Positions 26,077 through 36,091 of a stretch of 64,000 bases of DNA are shown here, piece after piece. The notes under the pieces were generated by a model. It was given only the letters and a program-made list of their open reading frames with translations. It was not told the origin of the DNA and made no database searches. The DNA is taken from positions 806,001 through 870,000 of the forward strand of contig NZ_CP009278.1 in the NCBI RefSeq assembly GCF_000747525.1, in the 5' to 3' direction. The translations under genes were made by a program, and so were the position numbers. Source of the DNA: Sphingobacterium sp. ML3W (GTDB lineage Bacteria > Bacteroidota > Bacteroidia > Sphingobacteriales > Sphingobacteriaceae). Numbering within the stretch: position 1 is the first letter of the stretch; each line of letters begins with the position of its first letter.

Positions 26077-27816
26077 ATGATGGCTTACCTAATTTTAGCG
26101 AATATAAGTTTAATTGTATTTTATTTCATTTATCATGTTTTCTTAAGGAAGCTGACATTTTTTCAAGGAAATAGAATCTACTTATTAAGTGCTGTGATAT
26201 TGTCTTATACTGTACCAGCAGTACAATTTATGGATCTATCTAGACTGGATTATAGGACGAAGTTGTTACCAGCCATTTCGTTAGAATTCGCAGATTTGAG
26301 ATTACCTGAAATCGAGATTGTAGGCAAGCACCCATTAGGATATTTGGATTGGAATTTTGAAATACTCTATACAATTTCCATTCTGGGAATGATCGTATTT
26401 TTATTGATAAGATTGTTTAAACTATATCGACGATTTCATGAAATAGATGGGAATGCATCATTTTCCTTTTTAAATTTTATTTACCTCGGTGAAGCAGCAA
26501 AATCAAATGCAATCATTCATCGACATGAAATGGTCCATGTGCAACAAGGACATTCATATGATATCTTATTGTTGGAATTTGTGCGTGTTTTTAATTGGTT
26601 CAACCCTGTACTCTTTTTTTATATCAAAGAATTAAAATTTCAGCATGAATGTATTGCTGATGAACTTTGTGCTGCAGAAGATAAAACATCTTATGCAGAA
26701 TTATTAATTGCAAATGCGCTTCGGGTGTCAACTGATATGTTATCACATCAGTTTGCCAGCGAGTCCATTTTAAAAAAGAGAATTATGATGTTATTTCAAA
26801 ATAAATCAAAAAAATCCAGTCAATGGAAATATATGCTCATGGTTCCATTCGTTGGTATCATAGCATTAGTAGGATTGGTATTGAATAATACCGTCGATGC
26901 TAAAACAGAAATCATCAATACGGTGAACGATGTACGTTTGCCCGTGGTATCCAATGTTGTTAGTTCGCTTATAGAGCTACAGAGTGACCATACACAACAA
27001 GAAAATATTGTTGTCAATCCTGAAGTTAAGGCAGAGCCTGCAGGGGGTATGAATGCTTTTATGAAGTATGTAGGCCAAAATTTTAAGTATTCTGAAGAAA
27101 TGATTAAAAATGGCATTAACGGCACTATTGAAGTTCAGTTTATGATCGATAAGGATGGTACTGTTTCACGTGTTAAAGCGAAAAATGATTTAGGTTATGG
27201 TTCCGCAAAAGCAGCAGAGCAAGTGATAAAAGATGGTAAAAAGTGGAGACCAGCAGTTCATCATGGTAAAGCAGTCCGGTCTTCATATTTGATACCGATA
27301 AAGTTTGAAGCAGGTCGTTATCCAGAGCCAACGGTGACAAAAATAGACCAAAATAAGCAAGAGAGTAGCAAGCCAGCTCAAGGAACAGCTGACAAAAAAG
27401 ACAATCAAAATTTCAAGGCAAAACAAGATGCTGATTTCTCCAATAATGAAAAAGAGGTGAAATTCCCTGAACCAAAAAACTCGCAAGAAGATGTCACATT
27501 ATTCTCGGCAGTAGAAGTAAAGCCTTCTCCACCTAATGGCATGAATGAATTTATGAAGTATGTAGGAGAGAATTATGAATATCCTGAAGAGGCATTAAAA
27601 AATGGAATCAATGGGGTTATCGAGTTGAGCTTTATTGTTGAAAAAGATGGGAGTCTGAGCAACTTGAAGATTAAGAAAGACTTAAAATATGGGGCTGGTC
27701 AAGCAGCTTTCAATTTGTTGAAAAATTATCCAGAGAAATGGAAGCCAGCAATTCAAAATGGTCAAAATGTACGCGTAGCATACACGTTGCCTATACGTTT
27801 AAGTATATCGAAGTAA
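26077..27816 (+). CDS. BlaR1/MecR1-type M56 sensor peptidase with two TonB C-terminal domains
   Basis: 579 residues from the ATG at 26077; the frame could be entered at a TTG at 26026 inside blaI, which is less likely. Membrane helices near 5-22, 34-48, 95-113 and 250-270. The zinc motif HEMVH is at 150-154, with FQHECIADELC supplying the further ligands, as in M56 antirepressor peptidases. Instead of a penicillin-binding sensor domain, the periplasmic part carries two TonB-C-like domains, about 325-425 and 488-579, each starting GMNxFMKYVG and ending in a YxxPIxxx strand. Inferred role: signal-activated cleavage of the partner repressor. Confidence 0.92.
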   Translation: MMAYLILANISLIVFYFIYHVFLRKLTFFQGNRIYLLSAVILSYTVPAVQFMDLSRLDYRTKLLPAISLEFADLRLPEIEIVGKHPLGYLDWNFEILYTISILGMIVFLLIRLFKLYRRFHEIDGNASFSFLNFIYLGEAAKSNAIIHRHEMVHVQQGHSYDILLLEFVRVFNWFNPVLFFYIKELKFQHECIADELCAAEDKTSYAELLIANALRVSTDMLSHQFASESILKKRIMMLFQNKSKKSSQWKYMLMVPFVGIIALVGLVLNNTVDAKTEIINTVNDVRLPVVSNVVSSLIELQSDHTQQENIVVNPEVKAEPAGGMNAFMKYVGQNFKYSEEMIKNGINGTIEVQFMIDKDGTVSRVKAKNDLGYGSAKAAEQVIKDGKKWRPAVHHGKAVRSSYLIPIKFEAGRYPEPTVTKIDQNKQESSKPAQGTADKKDNQNFKAKQDADFSNNEKEVKFPEPKNSQEDVTLFSAVEVKPSPPNGMNEFMKYVGENYEYPEEALKNGINGVIELSFIVEKDGSLSNLKIKKDLKYGAGQAAFNLLKNYPEKWKPAIQNGQNVRVAYTLPIRLSISK

Positions 27817-27820
27817 AATA

Positions 27821-27845
27821 AAAAGCTCCAGTTGATGGAGCTTTT
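27821..27845 (+). terminator. intrinsic terminator of blaI-blaR1
   Basis: 10-bp perfect stem AAAAGCTCCA / TGGAGCTTTT with a 5-base loop, 5 nt after the stop codon. Confidence 0.88.
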
Positions 27846-27857
27846 ATTCGCATCATT

Positions 27858-28736
27858 ATGAGAGCTATCTATCTATTATTCTATATAACCTTATTCACCT
27901 CCTGTCAATCTGCGTATCAATTTACACCAAAAGGTTTTCTTGTTGATGGCGATGACTACTTTGTGAACATCGAACGTAATTTGTCTGTTTATGTAGGTGA
28001 TAATTTTTTAAATTATGATAAAAAATCAAAAAAAGGATTACAGAACCTGCATATTTCAAGAGCTGATCAACATCTCATCAAGAGATTGGGATATAAAGCC
28101 GATGATTATACCGTTTTGTTTACAGGAAAAAGCAAGAATGATACCGCATTTAGATTGATTACCCTTATTAATAATAAATCGGAAGATCGCTTTAAAAATA
28201 CGAAAACCCTCATTTCTAGGGATGGATTCTCAATTAAAAAAACAGTCGAGGGGAAGTACTATTATCAAACTACGGCTGTGAAAAATCAGGTCATCTACCA
28301 TGCTATAGTACCCTTTAAGCAGTCCTTGGGACGAGAAGAATACCTGAGTTTGATTTATATAATTCCTAAGCAAGATTTTAAGAATTTCGATATCATCGAA
28401 GATCTGGCGATTTCAAATGCCTCTATGTTCCGAAGTAATTATATTTTCACACCCAGTCGTACCGAAATTCTTTGTCCAGATGATAACAGTAGAGGTCATT
28501 TTGATTACCGAATACCGGATCAGTTTATACAAAAGGATAATTACACATTACTGAAAGGTTATTTAGGAGGGGAGTCAGACTCAAATAAATTGATTATCTA
28601 CCGTGTAGTCGCACCAGGACAATCTTATGGTTCTTTCGTCGTTTGTAAAGGGATCTATCGCATAGAACTGACAGATTTGCATCACCGTACCATTTGGCAA
28701 GATAAAGTAATTGTCGACAAAGACCTAAGTGATTAG
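27858..28736 (+). CDS. predicted lipoprotein, unknown function
   Basis: 292 residues. The signal sequence MRAIYLLFYITLFTSC ends at a lipobox Cys at residue 16. The mature protein looks soluble and beta-rich, with no membrane segments and many aromatic and charged residues (NFLNYDKKSKKGLQ, YTVLFTGKSKND). I do not recognise a family. The start is 13 nt after the blaR1 terminator, so it may be expressed by read-through or from a promoter overlapping that hairpin. A connection to the BlaR1 system is possible but not shown. Confidence 0.72.
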   Translation: MRAIYLLFYITLFTSCQSAYQFTPKGFLVDGDDYFVNIERNLSVYVGDNFLNYDKKSKKGLQNLHISRADQHLIKRLGYKADDYTVLFTGKSKNDTAFRLITLINNKSEDRFKNTKTLISRDGFSIKKTVEGKYYYQTTAVKNQVIYHAIVPFKQSLGREEYLSLIYIIPKQDFKNFDIIEDLAISNASMFRSNYIFTPSRTEILCPDDNSRGHFDYRIPDQFIQKDNYTLLKGYLGGESDSNKLIIYRVVAPGQSYGSFVVCKGIYRIELTDLHHRTIWQDKVIVDKDLSD

Positions 28737-28767
28737 TAAGTCTAATATTTTACATCACTATCGGGTT

Positions 28768-28806
28768 AACTCAAAGCATAGGACTATGATTCCAATGCTT
28801 TGAGTT
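28768..28806. terminator. terminator between convergent genes, overlapping cbpM end
   Basis: 12-bp perfect stem AACTCAAAGCAT / ATGCTTTGAGTT with a 15-base loop, followed by a T-rich run on the plus strand. It includes the cbpM stop codon in its loop. Confidence 0.72.
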
Positions 28807-29074
28807 GATTTTTTAACTTTTGTAATTCATGTTGCAGCTCCTCTACTTTTTGGACAAGATAATGGGCAACCTCAATACCTGCAGGATTGACGTCAAGGTC
28901 ATAATACCAATCTGAAAACCTTTCTAAATCCCTCAGCTGCTCCTCTTCGATGTATTTTTCCTCCTGTTGGATGATAATATGTAGAAGTCCATATTCATTT
29001 AATGTCTCTATAAAAGTAATTTCTGCTTTCCTAGAATGGCAGTAATCTGATAATCGGATTAGCGTTCTTTCCAT
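28784..29074 (-). CDS. chaperone modulator, CbpM-like
   Basis: 96 residues, MerR-like helix-turn-helix fold: LIRLSDYCHSRKAEITFIETLNEYGLLHI followed by a helix (FSDWYYDLDVNPAGIEVAHYL) and a C-terminal coiled coil. In E. coli CbpM binds the J domain of CbpA and inhibits its co-chaperone activity. The partner gene is directly upstream, 4 nt away, and the pair is the usual cbpA-cbpM operon. The name is a family-level assignment from the size, the motif layout and this context. Confidence 0.82.
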   Translation of the reverse strand: MERTLIRLSDYCHSRKAEITFIETLNEYGLLHIIIQQEEKYIEEEQLRDLERFSDWYYDLDVNPAGIEVAHYLVQKVEELQHELQKLKNQLKALES

Positions 29075-29078
29075 TAGA

Positions 29079-29975
29079 TTATTTTTTTAAATCTGCTAAT
29101 TGTTTAAAAAGTTCTTTTTCTTTATCACTTAAATTTGTTGGGATAAGCACATTCATGCTGACATATAAATCACCAAATTCACCTTCTTTTTTATAGATAG
29201 GGAAGCCCTTTCCCTTCAACCTTACCTTGGCATTGTTTTGTGTTTCAGGTTGAATCTTAAGTTTTATTTTACCACCATACGTATCAATGATTGCTTCACC
29301 CCCTAAGACTGCAGTATATAGATCGATATCTAGTGAGGTATAAAGGTCGTTACCCTGTCTTTTGAACTTATGATCGGGAATGATGTTGAAAGTGATGTAG
29401 AGGTCACCCTTAGGTCCTCCATTTACGCCATCACTGCCAAGACCTTTCAGCTTTATTTTTTGACCGTCTTCTACACCAGCCTGAATGTTGATGCGAATGT
29501 TTTTACCATTTATCGTAAAGGTCTGCGGGTGGGTAGTATAAGCCTGTTGCTGCGTTAATTCCAGTTCAGCATTGAAATCCTGACCTCGAAAGTTATTTCT
29601 TCTTCCCCCACCTGTTCGACTGCCAAACATTTGTTCGAAAAAATCAGAAAATTGTCCGTCATCAAAATTACCCGAATAGCTTTGCGATCCCCCAAATGGG
29701 TTGCCATCTGGTTGACGATATTGTTGTTGTGCCCTTTCGTATTCTTCACCACGTTCCCAGTTCTCGCCATATTGATCGTACTTTTTACGTTTTTCACTAT
29801 CTGAGAGCACTTCGTTTGCTTCATTTATCTCTTGAAATTTTTGTTTTGCCGCCTCATCATTCGGATTTAAATCTGGATGATACTTTCGCGCTAATTTCCG
29901 ATAAGCCTTTTTTACAGCATCTATGGATGCAGTTTTGTCAATACCAAGTACTTTATAGTAATCTACAAATGCCAT
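29079..29975 (-). CDS. DnaJ-class co-chaperone, CbpA-like
   Basis: 298 residues. J domain at 1-70 with the HPD motif at 33-35 ([11 protein letters not shown]), which stimulates DnaK. Then a Gly/Phe-rich linker (about 75-130, [12 protein letters not shown]) and two DnaJ C-terminal substrate-binding beta domains ([19 protein letters not shown], then [18 protein letters not shown]). There is no cysteine-rich zinc finger, which separates CbpA from DnaJ. Cotranscribed with the CbpM-like modulator. Confidence 0.93.
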   Translation of the reverse strand: MAFVDYYKVLGIDKTASIDAVKKAYRKLARKYHPDLNPNDEAAKQKFQEINEANEVLSDSEKRKKYDQYGENWERGEEYERAQQQYRQPDGNPFGGSQSYSGNFDDGQFSDFFEQMFGSRTGGGRRNNFRGQDFNAELELTQQQAYTTHPQTFTINGKNIRINIQAGVEDGQKIKLKGLGSDGVNGGPKGDLYITFNIIPDHKFKRQGNDLYTSLDIDLYTAVLGGEAIIDTYGGKIKLKIQPETQNNAKVRLKGKGFPIYKKEGEFGDLYVSMNVLIPTNLSDKEKELFKQLADLKK

Positions 29976-30021
29976 ATTAATTTTAATTTCTACAGTTTCA
30001 ACAATCTAAGAGCCTGTTTGT

Positions 30022-32709
30022 TTAATTTTTGAGTTTTGTTATTTTAAATTTATAAATGTACCCCACTAAAAAGTATTGTTGCAATGTAACGGTGTTTTGG
30101 TAATAAGTAGTATTTCCGTGAGTACCCCAATAATTTTGTCTGTTCTGGTTTAAGATATCAAAACCCGTTAACTTAATCTGTGAATCGTTTTTTAGCGTAT
30201 AGTAAAGCGAAGAATTTAAGATATGATAATTTGCCCTATCATTTAAGCCACTTGCTCTATTATCCAAAGAATAAGAAGTTTCCAATGAAAAACCTTTTAT
30301 TGGATTTATATTTAATCCCACACCAATTTTATGCGTTACATAGGCACTTTGAATAAAATCAGGATTGTTTTTGACTGAATTCATGGATTTGCTCCAACTG
30401 TAAGTATATTTTGGGGTAAGACCAATCAGGTTTTTCCAAGTTACAGAAAATTCTTGAGCGAGATGAATGCTAAGATTATTCATTTTATTATCCACATCAT
30501 TGATGGTGGCATATTGTTGATAAGTATAGAAGCTACTATTCTGGGAAATGTAGAATACCCAATCTTTATCAGATTTAAAATTATATCTTCCATACAGGTA
30601 AGCATTATAATTCGTTGTCGAACCGGCTTGAAAAGCCAGAGCAGTATAGTGTCCTGTGGTGGCATCTCTCCAGCTCTTATATCCCTCGCTTTTATCTTTG
30701 TAATCCACATTGGCATATAGACCAAACTGGTATTTTTGCGCATATTTATTAAATGAAAACCGCACATTTTGTAGAAGGATGTTTTCATAAAAAAATGCGG
30801 GCAATCGGGTCATAAGTGGATTTAATGAGTCTGTTACAGTCTGCATTCTATTTGTTGAAGGTCTTTGAAGATCTTTAGCCCATGAAAAATCGAAATCCTT
30901 ATACCGAATATTAATATTCGGAAGCCAATATCCATTTGAAGTCTTTTTACGTTCATTGATCTTGAATAACTCAAACTGATTGTCTCGTAGTGAATAAGCA
31001 GTACCAAAATTTATGGCCAATTTTTTAAATGGCTTCCAGAAAAACCGAATACCCGATATATAATATTGTGATTTAACGCGATAACTGTTTTCGAATTGGT
31101 CACCGTGAATTACCCCTGTACTGTCCCGATTGTAGTGTAAACTTTCTGTGGGGCTCCTGTTCTCCATATTATGGGAAATATAGAAGTCAAAATTCAGCTT
31201 TTCGATACTTTTATTATTATAACCTAGATGAGTATTGCTACTACTCGATTTTTGTTTTTTAAACTTGTCCTCGAATAGACTCGCATTAGGTATAGGGTTT
31301 TGAAAAATAGCAGTAAGGTGATTGCCGATTTCACCCGATTCGATTTTGTTGATATTACTGCTATTTCTAAAATTTATAATATGGTTTTTATGCAACTGTT
31401 TTTCAATATAGAAGCTATGGCTATAATTAATATTGTATTGATCCGTAGTCGAGCTGTCCGTACTCGTATTTAAAACTTTGTCATTGGTATAGGTTTTCAT
31501 CCAGCTGTTACTATTTCCATCATTGTTCGAAATACTAAATTTTGGTGTAAACTCGAAATAGGCAGTCGTATCCATCCGATGCCTAAACAGGGTATTGATA
31601 TTGTGAGCTAAAGATTTATTATTGGTATTATATGTATTTTCGTTGAACTGTTCGATATTATCATACATGGAAGTTTGATTTCCAGAGTTTTGGCCTTCCT
31701 CTTTTTTGTATTTCAACATGTACATCACGTTTAGCTTGCTCTTTTTACCCCAGTCATTATTGAGGTTAAATCCAATCGCCATATCATTCGCCTTACCATT
31801 GTAATTTCTGCCACCAAAATCTCCAAAACCATAATTTTCCGCTCTCCCTAATCCAGCATGTTGATTCAGTTCATTATAATCAAAACTTTCACGATTGATG
31901 TTATTACCAAAGCCTATAAAACTCAATTGTAGCGTATCTTGAAAAGTATTGACCAGTCCCCCAGCTTCATAGCGACCTCTTGTACCCGCACTACCGTAAA
32001 GTTTACCAAAACTTGCTTTCAGAAAATCTTTTTTAAATTTAAGATTGATGGTAATGGGTAATTTTTCTTCATCTTCCACTATTTTTTTTGATTCACCCTT
32101 ATCCCGATAGACCTGTACCGTCTTGATTAAGGAAGCATCCAGATTACGTGTTGCTATACGTAGATCGCTTGAAAAAAAATCTTTGCCATTTACTTTCACC
32201 TGCGAAACTTCCTTACCCTCGTAATAGATAGTCCCGTCCATATTAATCTGTAATCCAGGGAGCTGCTTTAATAGCTCTTCTGCATTGGCATTAGGCCTTG
32301 TTTTAAAAAAATCAGTATTGTATTCTAGTGTATCTTTATTCATTCGAACAGGCGGATCAACAGATATGACCACCTCATCCAATAGTTTTCCACCAAGCTT
32401 GATTGTATCTAATTGTTTCTTCTCATCAGGCTGTAATAGAATATTTTGATGATGGTTGCTACTATTGACATGAGAGATATACAAGATCAGATTTTTGTTT
32501 GTAGGAAGTTTGACCAGATTAAATTCACCCTTATCATTGGTTAAGGAATACGAGAGAACAGCAGAATCCTGTTGCATGAGTAAGGATACAGTCGCTTTTT
32601 CAAGAGGTTTGTTGTCCTGATCAATAACAGTTCCCTTTAACACGCCCGAATTCTGACATAGTGCATACTGGGAAAAAAAAGATAGCAATACTATAAGATA
32701 TAGTTTCAT
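30022..32709 (-). CDS. TonB-dependent-receptor-like outer-membrane beta-barrel protein
   Basis: 895 residues from the ATG at 32709, the start giving a clean signal peptide (MKLYLIVLLSFFSQYALC, then Q). An ATG 30 nt upstream is less likely. After it comes a carboxypeptidase-regulatory-like Ig domain (GVLKGTVIDQDNKPLEKATV, about 20-100), then a plug-like region (LLKQLPGLQINMDGTIYYEGKEV), then a long beta barrel rich in Asn and Tyr alternating strands up to the C-terminus. This layout is the outer-membrane beta-barrel group related to TonB-dependent receptors of Bacteroidota. No SusD partner is adjacent, so the substrate is open. Single gene. Confidence 0.85.
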   Translation of the reverse strand: MKLYLIVLLSFFSQYALCQNSGVLKGTVIDQDNKPLEKATVSLLMQQDSAVLSYSLTNDKGEFNLVKLPTNKNLILYISHVNSSNHHQNILLQPDEKKQLDTIKLGGKLLDEVVISVDPPVRMNKDTLEYNTDFFKTRPNANAEELLKQLPGLQINMDGTIYYEGKEVSQVKVNGKDFFSSDLRIATRNLDASLIKTVQVYRDKGESKKIVEDEEKLPITINLKFKKDFLKASFGKLYGSAGTRGRYEAGGLVNTFQDTLQLSFIGFGNNINRESFDYNELNQHAGLGRAENYGFGDFGGRNYNGKANDMAIGFNLNNDWGKKSKLNVMYMLKYKKEEGQNSGNQTSMYDNIEQFNENTYNTNNKSLAHNINTLFRHRMDTTAYFEFTPKFSISNNDGNSNSWMKTYTNDKVLNTSTDSSTTDQYNINYSHSFYIEKQLHKNHIINFRNSSNINKIESGEIGNHLTAIFQNPIPNASLFEDKFKKQKSSSSNTHLGYNNKSIEKLNFDFYISHNMENRSPTESLHYNRDSTGVIHGDQFENSYRVKSQYYISGIRFFWKPFKKLAINFGTAYSLRDNQFELFKINERKKTSNGYWLPNINIRYKDFDFSWAKDLQRPSTNRMQTVTDSLNPLMTRLPAFFYENILLQNVRFSFNKYAQKYQFGLYANVDYKDKSEGYKSWRDATTGHYTALAFQAGSTTNYNAYLYGRYNFKSDKDWVFYISQNSSFYTYQQYATINDVDNKMNNLSIHLAQEFSVTWKNLIGLTPKYTYSWSKSMNSVKNNPDFIQSAYVTHKIGVGLNINPIKGFSLETSYSLDNRASGLNDRANYHILNSSLYYTLKNDSQIKLTGFDILNQNRQNYWGTHGNTTYYQNTVTLQQYFLVGYIYKFKITKLKN

Positions 32710-32919
32710 ATTTGGTTTAGATACGGTTAGTTTATCCACATCTAATATAAATTTAATTTTCCCGATAAAGGGTAAATTAACGTATTTTAACAGTATGATA
32801 CCTCGAAATTGGAGTGCTGACTTCTTGTTTTAGGTGGGCTTAAACTATTCATAGGATACAATGGGGCCATTGCTCATATTATTGCCACATCAACCAAGAT
32901 GGCTTATGCTAACAAAAAA

Positions 32920-32951
32920 AAGGTGGCCTTCTACTTAAAAAAGGCCACCTT
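32920..32951 (-). terminator. intrinsic terminator of the M28 gene
   Basis: 11-bp perfect stem AAGGTGGCCTT / AAGGCCACCTT with a 10-base loop and T7 on the minus-strand exit. Confidence 0.9.
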
Positions 32952-32969
32952 ATTATCTTATATGTAATT

Positions 32970-34544
32970 TTAATCTTTTTTACTATCTACAGCAGGTTTA
33001 GTATCACGATTGGCAACATCCCAAGCCGTTTGAAAAATAAATTTTTCTCTTTTAACCATAACAGGGAAGTCAATTTTATCGATCGTATCTTCTGGTGTGT
33101 GATAATGTGGATGTAATCCTGAGAAGTAAAATATTGAAGGAATTCCTTTACTTGCAAAATTATAATGATCTGAACGGTAATATAATTTCATTGGATCTTT
33201 AGGGTCATCATACATGAAATCTAATTCCAATTGGCTGGATTTCTCATTAGCTTCTTTGTTGATCGCTGACAATTCAGAACTCAGCTTATCAGCACCAATG
33301 GAGTGGATATAGTTATGGTTACCATTCAAATGTTTGTCATCAATACGGCCTATCATATCTATATTGATACAAGTCACCGTATTTTCGAGTGGAAAAACGG
33401 GGTTTTCAGTATAGTATTTAGAGCCTAACAATCCTTTTTCTTCAGCAGCATACGTGATAAATAAAATGCTTCTTCGAGGGCCATTACCTTCTGCCTTTGC
33501 TTGACTAAATGCCTTGGCTAATTCTAAAACAGCAGTAGTACCTGAAGCATTATCGTCCGCTCCAGGGAAAATAGTACCATTCGAACTTTTACCATCATGG
33601 TCATAATGACCACCGATGACAATGATTTCATCTTTTAAGTCCGAACCTGCTAAGTAACCCAATACATTGGGGTCTGAAAACTGCTCGGTGACCATCCCCA
33701 TCTGCGCATTGAATGTGCTCTTTATAGCAAAAGATTGCGGCTTCTGAGTCCTGTTTATTTTGGTAATAACATTGGCTAGGCTTGATTTTCCTAGATTTAG
33801 GATATAGTTTGCAACGTGATCTGTTATATTGACCACGATAGGCATCGGATTAGTTTCAGGTGCAACTTGGTCTTGAGCCAGATTAAAGCGTCCGTCTGTT
33901 GCACGATCACCTGCGCTTTCAAGCCATTTCCCAAGATCCTCTGTATAAGCTAAAACCAATTTAGGTTTATGCTTCAGGATTTCTTTCACCTTCTTATTGC
34001 GTACTGTTGACCATTCAGATAATTTTGTTGTTCCTGTAATAATAGAATTTCCTTTTTCATCAACAGGCTCTTTATCATTAATCAGAAAAACGACCTTATC
34101 TTTTAAATCAAGTCCTTTGATATCAGAATATTTTGGATCATCAATGCCGTAACCTACAAATATGATTTCATTATCATCGATAGTTTTCAACTCATTGTTT
34201 CCTAAGGCCAATAAATCTTGACCATGTAAAAATGGTCGGCCAGCGATTTTGAAACTTTTAACCTGATAGCTATTTTTCAACAGACTTACGGGTTGAAAAT
34301 ACTTGCCTTCAACGGGTGGAGTCAATCCCAATTTCATAAATTCATTCGCGATGTATTCGGTCGCCAAACGTCCACCTTTCTGACCTGTACCACGTCCTTC
34401 TAAATCAACAGATGCTAAGACTGACAAGTGTTTCTTAGTTGATTCCTCAGTAATCGTACGGGCGTATTTTTCAGCTGGATTCTGAGCAATGGCACAACTG
34501 TAGATAGAAGAGACAAAACAAATTAGACTAACTATTTTTTTCAT
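32970..34544 (-). CDS. secreted M28 family peptidase with protease-associated-like insert
   Basis: 524 residues from the ATG at 34544, which gives the signal peptide MKKIVSLICFVSSIYSCAIA; an upstream start at 34583 is less likely. The peptidase domain has all zinc ligands in order: HYDHDG, FPGADDNASG, the EEKGLLG catalytic Glu, NIDMIG and HYHTPED. Between about residues 100 and 300 lies a segment (LKDKVVFLINDKEP, TEDLGKWLE) that resembles a PA-type insertion absent from the shorter paralogue at 5645-6592. Periplasmic or secreted aminopeptidase; specificity unknown. Monocistronic. Confidence 0.9.
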   Translation of the reverse strand: MKKIVSLICFVSSIYSCAIAQNPAEKYARTITEESTKKHLSVLASVDLEGRGTGQKGGRLATEYIANEFMKLGLTPPVEGKYFQPVSLLKNSYQVKSFKIAGRPFLHGQDLLALGNNELKTIDDNEIIFVGYGIDDPKYSDIKGLDLKDKVVFLINDKEPVDEKGNSIITGTTKLSEWSTVRNKKVKEILKHKPKLVLAYTEDLGKWLESAGDRATDGRFNLAQDQVAPETNPMPIVVNITDHVANYILNLGKSSLANVITKINRTQKPQSFAIKSTFNAQMGMVTEQFSDPNVLGYLAGSDLKDEIIVIGGHYDHDGKSSNGTIFPGADDNASGTTAVLELAKAFSQAKAEGNGPRRSILFITYAAEEKGLLGSKYYTENPVFPLENTVTCINIDMIGRIDDKHLNGNHNYIHSIGADKLSSELSAINKEANEKSSQLELDFMYDDPKDPMKLYYRSDHYNFASKGIPSIFYFSGLHPHYHTPEDTIDKIDFPVMVKREKFIFQTAWDVANRDTKPAVDSKKD

Positions 34545-34647
34545 TGAAATAAAATTTATTTTTAATAGTAATGAAGCGATCATGCTTATTCATTTGATAT
34601 ACATAAAAACATGATTGTTTCATTGTTTTCTATTTAGAACAAAAAAA

Positions 34648-34681
34648 ACGGAGAAAAAGTATTTCGACACCTTTTCTCCGT
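34648..34681 (-). terminator. intrinsic terminator of tatC-rpiB
   Basis: 10-bp perfect stem ACGGAGAAAA / TTTTCTCCGT with a 14-base loop; T-run on the minus-strand exit. Confidence 0.85.
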
Positions 34682-34699
34682 CCTTTAAATTATGTTAAA

Positions 34700-35146
34700 T
34701 TAACAACCACAAGCAATTTTATTGACACGAGTTGCATGTCTACCACCTTCGAAATCTGTGGAAACAAAAGTTTTAACGATTGATTTTGCTAATTCTAGAT
34801 CAATAAATCGAGCCGGAATACAGATTACGTTCGCATCATTATGTTGACGAGCTAACGCTGCAATTTCTTCTAACCATGCTATAGAAGCACGGATTCCTTG
34901 GTGTTTATTCGCGGTAATAGCAACGCCATTTGCGCTTCCACAGATCAACACGCCTAAAGCTGCTTTATTATCCTCAACTTCAGTTGCAACAGGGTGTGCA
35001 TAGTCTGGGTAATCAACAGAATCGGTATTGTAAGGACCGAAATCTTTTACCTCGTATCCTAATTCTTTTAATAAAGCTACGATAGCAGTTTTGTATTCAA
35101 TTCCTGCGTGATCACTTCCTATCGCAATTGTTTTTAAAGTACTCAT
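34700..35146 (-). CDS. rpiB: ribose-5-phosphate isomerase B
   Basis: 148 residues. It interconverts ribose-5-phosphate and ribulose-5-phosphate in the pentose phosphate pathway. Family marks: IAIGSDHAGIEYK at the N-terminus, DYPDYAHPVA, and the phosphate/active-site loop LICGSANGVAITANK with the catalytic Cys at about residue 72, then the conserved ARQHNDANVICIPAR. Its ATG overlaps the tatC stop by one base. Confidence 0.95.
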   Translation of the reverse strand: MSTLKTIAIGSDHAGIEYKTAIVALLKELGYEVKDFGPYNTDSVDYPDYAHPVATEVEDNKAALGVLICGSANGVAITANKHQGIRASIAWLEEIAALARQHNDANVICIPARFIDLELAKSIVKTFVSTDFEGGRHATRVNKIACGC

Positions 35147-36015
35147 TATATATTATTTTTTTCTTGTGCTAATTTTTGTTTTTTTACTTTCGCCGATACT
35201 AAAATACTGATTTCGTATAATATAAACATCGGAGTCGCTACCGTTAACATCGTGATGACATCTGCAGTAGGGGTGATGATAGCGGCAATAACTAAGATAA
35301 TTACCGTTGCATATCTTCTACTAGCACGCATAAACTCAGGAGTCATGATACCCATTTTTGATAAGATAAAAATCAATATCGGTAATAAGAACACGATCCC
35401 ACAACCTAATGATAATGTCGCTATCGTTGAAAGATAAGAATCAATAGTAATCTGATTCGTAATTTCTATACTCAGGGAGATATTCGCTAAAAAGTTGACC
35501 GAAAGAGGAACAACAACATAGTATCCAAATAAAACTCCTAATACAAATAACAAGGTTGCATAAAAAACAAATCCACGAGCAGATCTACGCTCTAAATCTG
35601 TTAATGCGGGCTTTATAAAAAGCCAAATCTCAAACAAGATGTAAGGGAACCCTAAGAGCAACGACATCAATAAACAAGAGTTTATCTGTAACATAAACTG
35701 TCCGGCCAATTCCGTATTGATAATATTGAAAGGAATATGTTCCACACAAAACCCATCAATATTAAACTTGTCACCCACAAGACACATCATTCTATATGTC
35801 CAGAAATTAAGATTTTTAGGTCCCATTATGATTTCGTTGAAGACGAAATCGTAAAAGGTGAACGATAAACCTGCAAAAATAAATATTGCTATCACCGAAC
35901 GAACTAAATGCCATCTCAGAACTTCGAGATGATCAAAGAAAGACATTTCTGCTTCTATATTTTTTCCTTTATCTTTTATAGATTCAATTAGGCTTTTGCG
36001 ATCTGTAGTACTCAT
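35146..36015 (-). CDS. tatC: twin-arginine translocase subunit TatC
   Basis: 289 residues, six membrane helices, slightly longer than the roughly 250-residue E. coli form. The conserved cytoplasmic N-terminal motif MSFFDHLEVLRWHLVRS holds the Glu that recognises the twin-arginine signal. Other TatC features are FILYEIWLFIKPALTDLERRSAR (split motif) and FGYYVVVPLSVNFL. The C-terminus is basic. tatA is not nearby. It serves folded, exported proteins such as the epimerase-like protein at 20544-21524. Coupled to rpiB. Confidence 0.96.
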   Translation of the reverse strand: MSTTDRKSLIESIKDKGKNIEAEMSFFDHLEVLRWHLVRSVIAIFIFAGLSFTFYDFVFNEIIMGPKNLNFWTYRMMCLVGDKFNIDGFCVEHIPFNIINTELAGQFMLQINSCLLMSLLLGFPYILFEIWLFIKPALTDLERRSARGFVFYATLLFVLGVLFGYYVVVPLSVNFLANISLSIEITNQITIDSYLSTIATLSLGCGIVFLLPILIFILSKMGIMTPEFMRASRRYATVIILVIAAIITPTADVITMLTVATPMFILYEISILVSAKVKKQKLAQEKNNI

Positions 36016-36032
36016 AAAAATTGTTTGTAAAC

Positions 36033-36068
36033 AAAAATACCATTCTTATTGAAAAGAATGGTATTTTT
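36033..36068 (-). terminator. intrinsic terminator of accC
   Basis: 15-bp perfect stem AAAAATACCATTCTT / AAGAATGGTATTTTT with a 6-base loop. It separates the accB-accC unit from tatC-rpiB. Confidence 0.9.
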
Positions 36069-36091
36069 TTATCTATGTAAAGATAATATTA

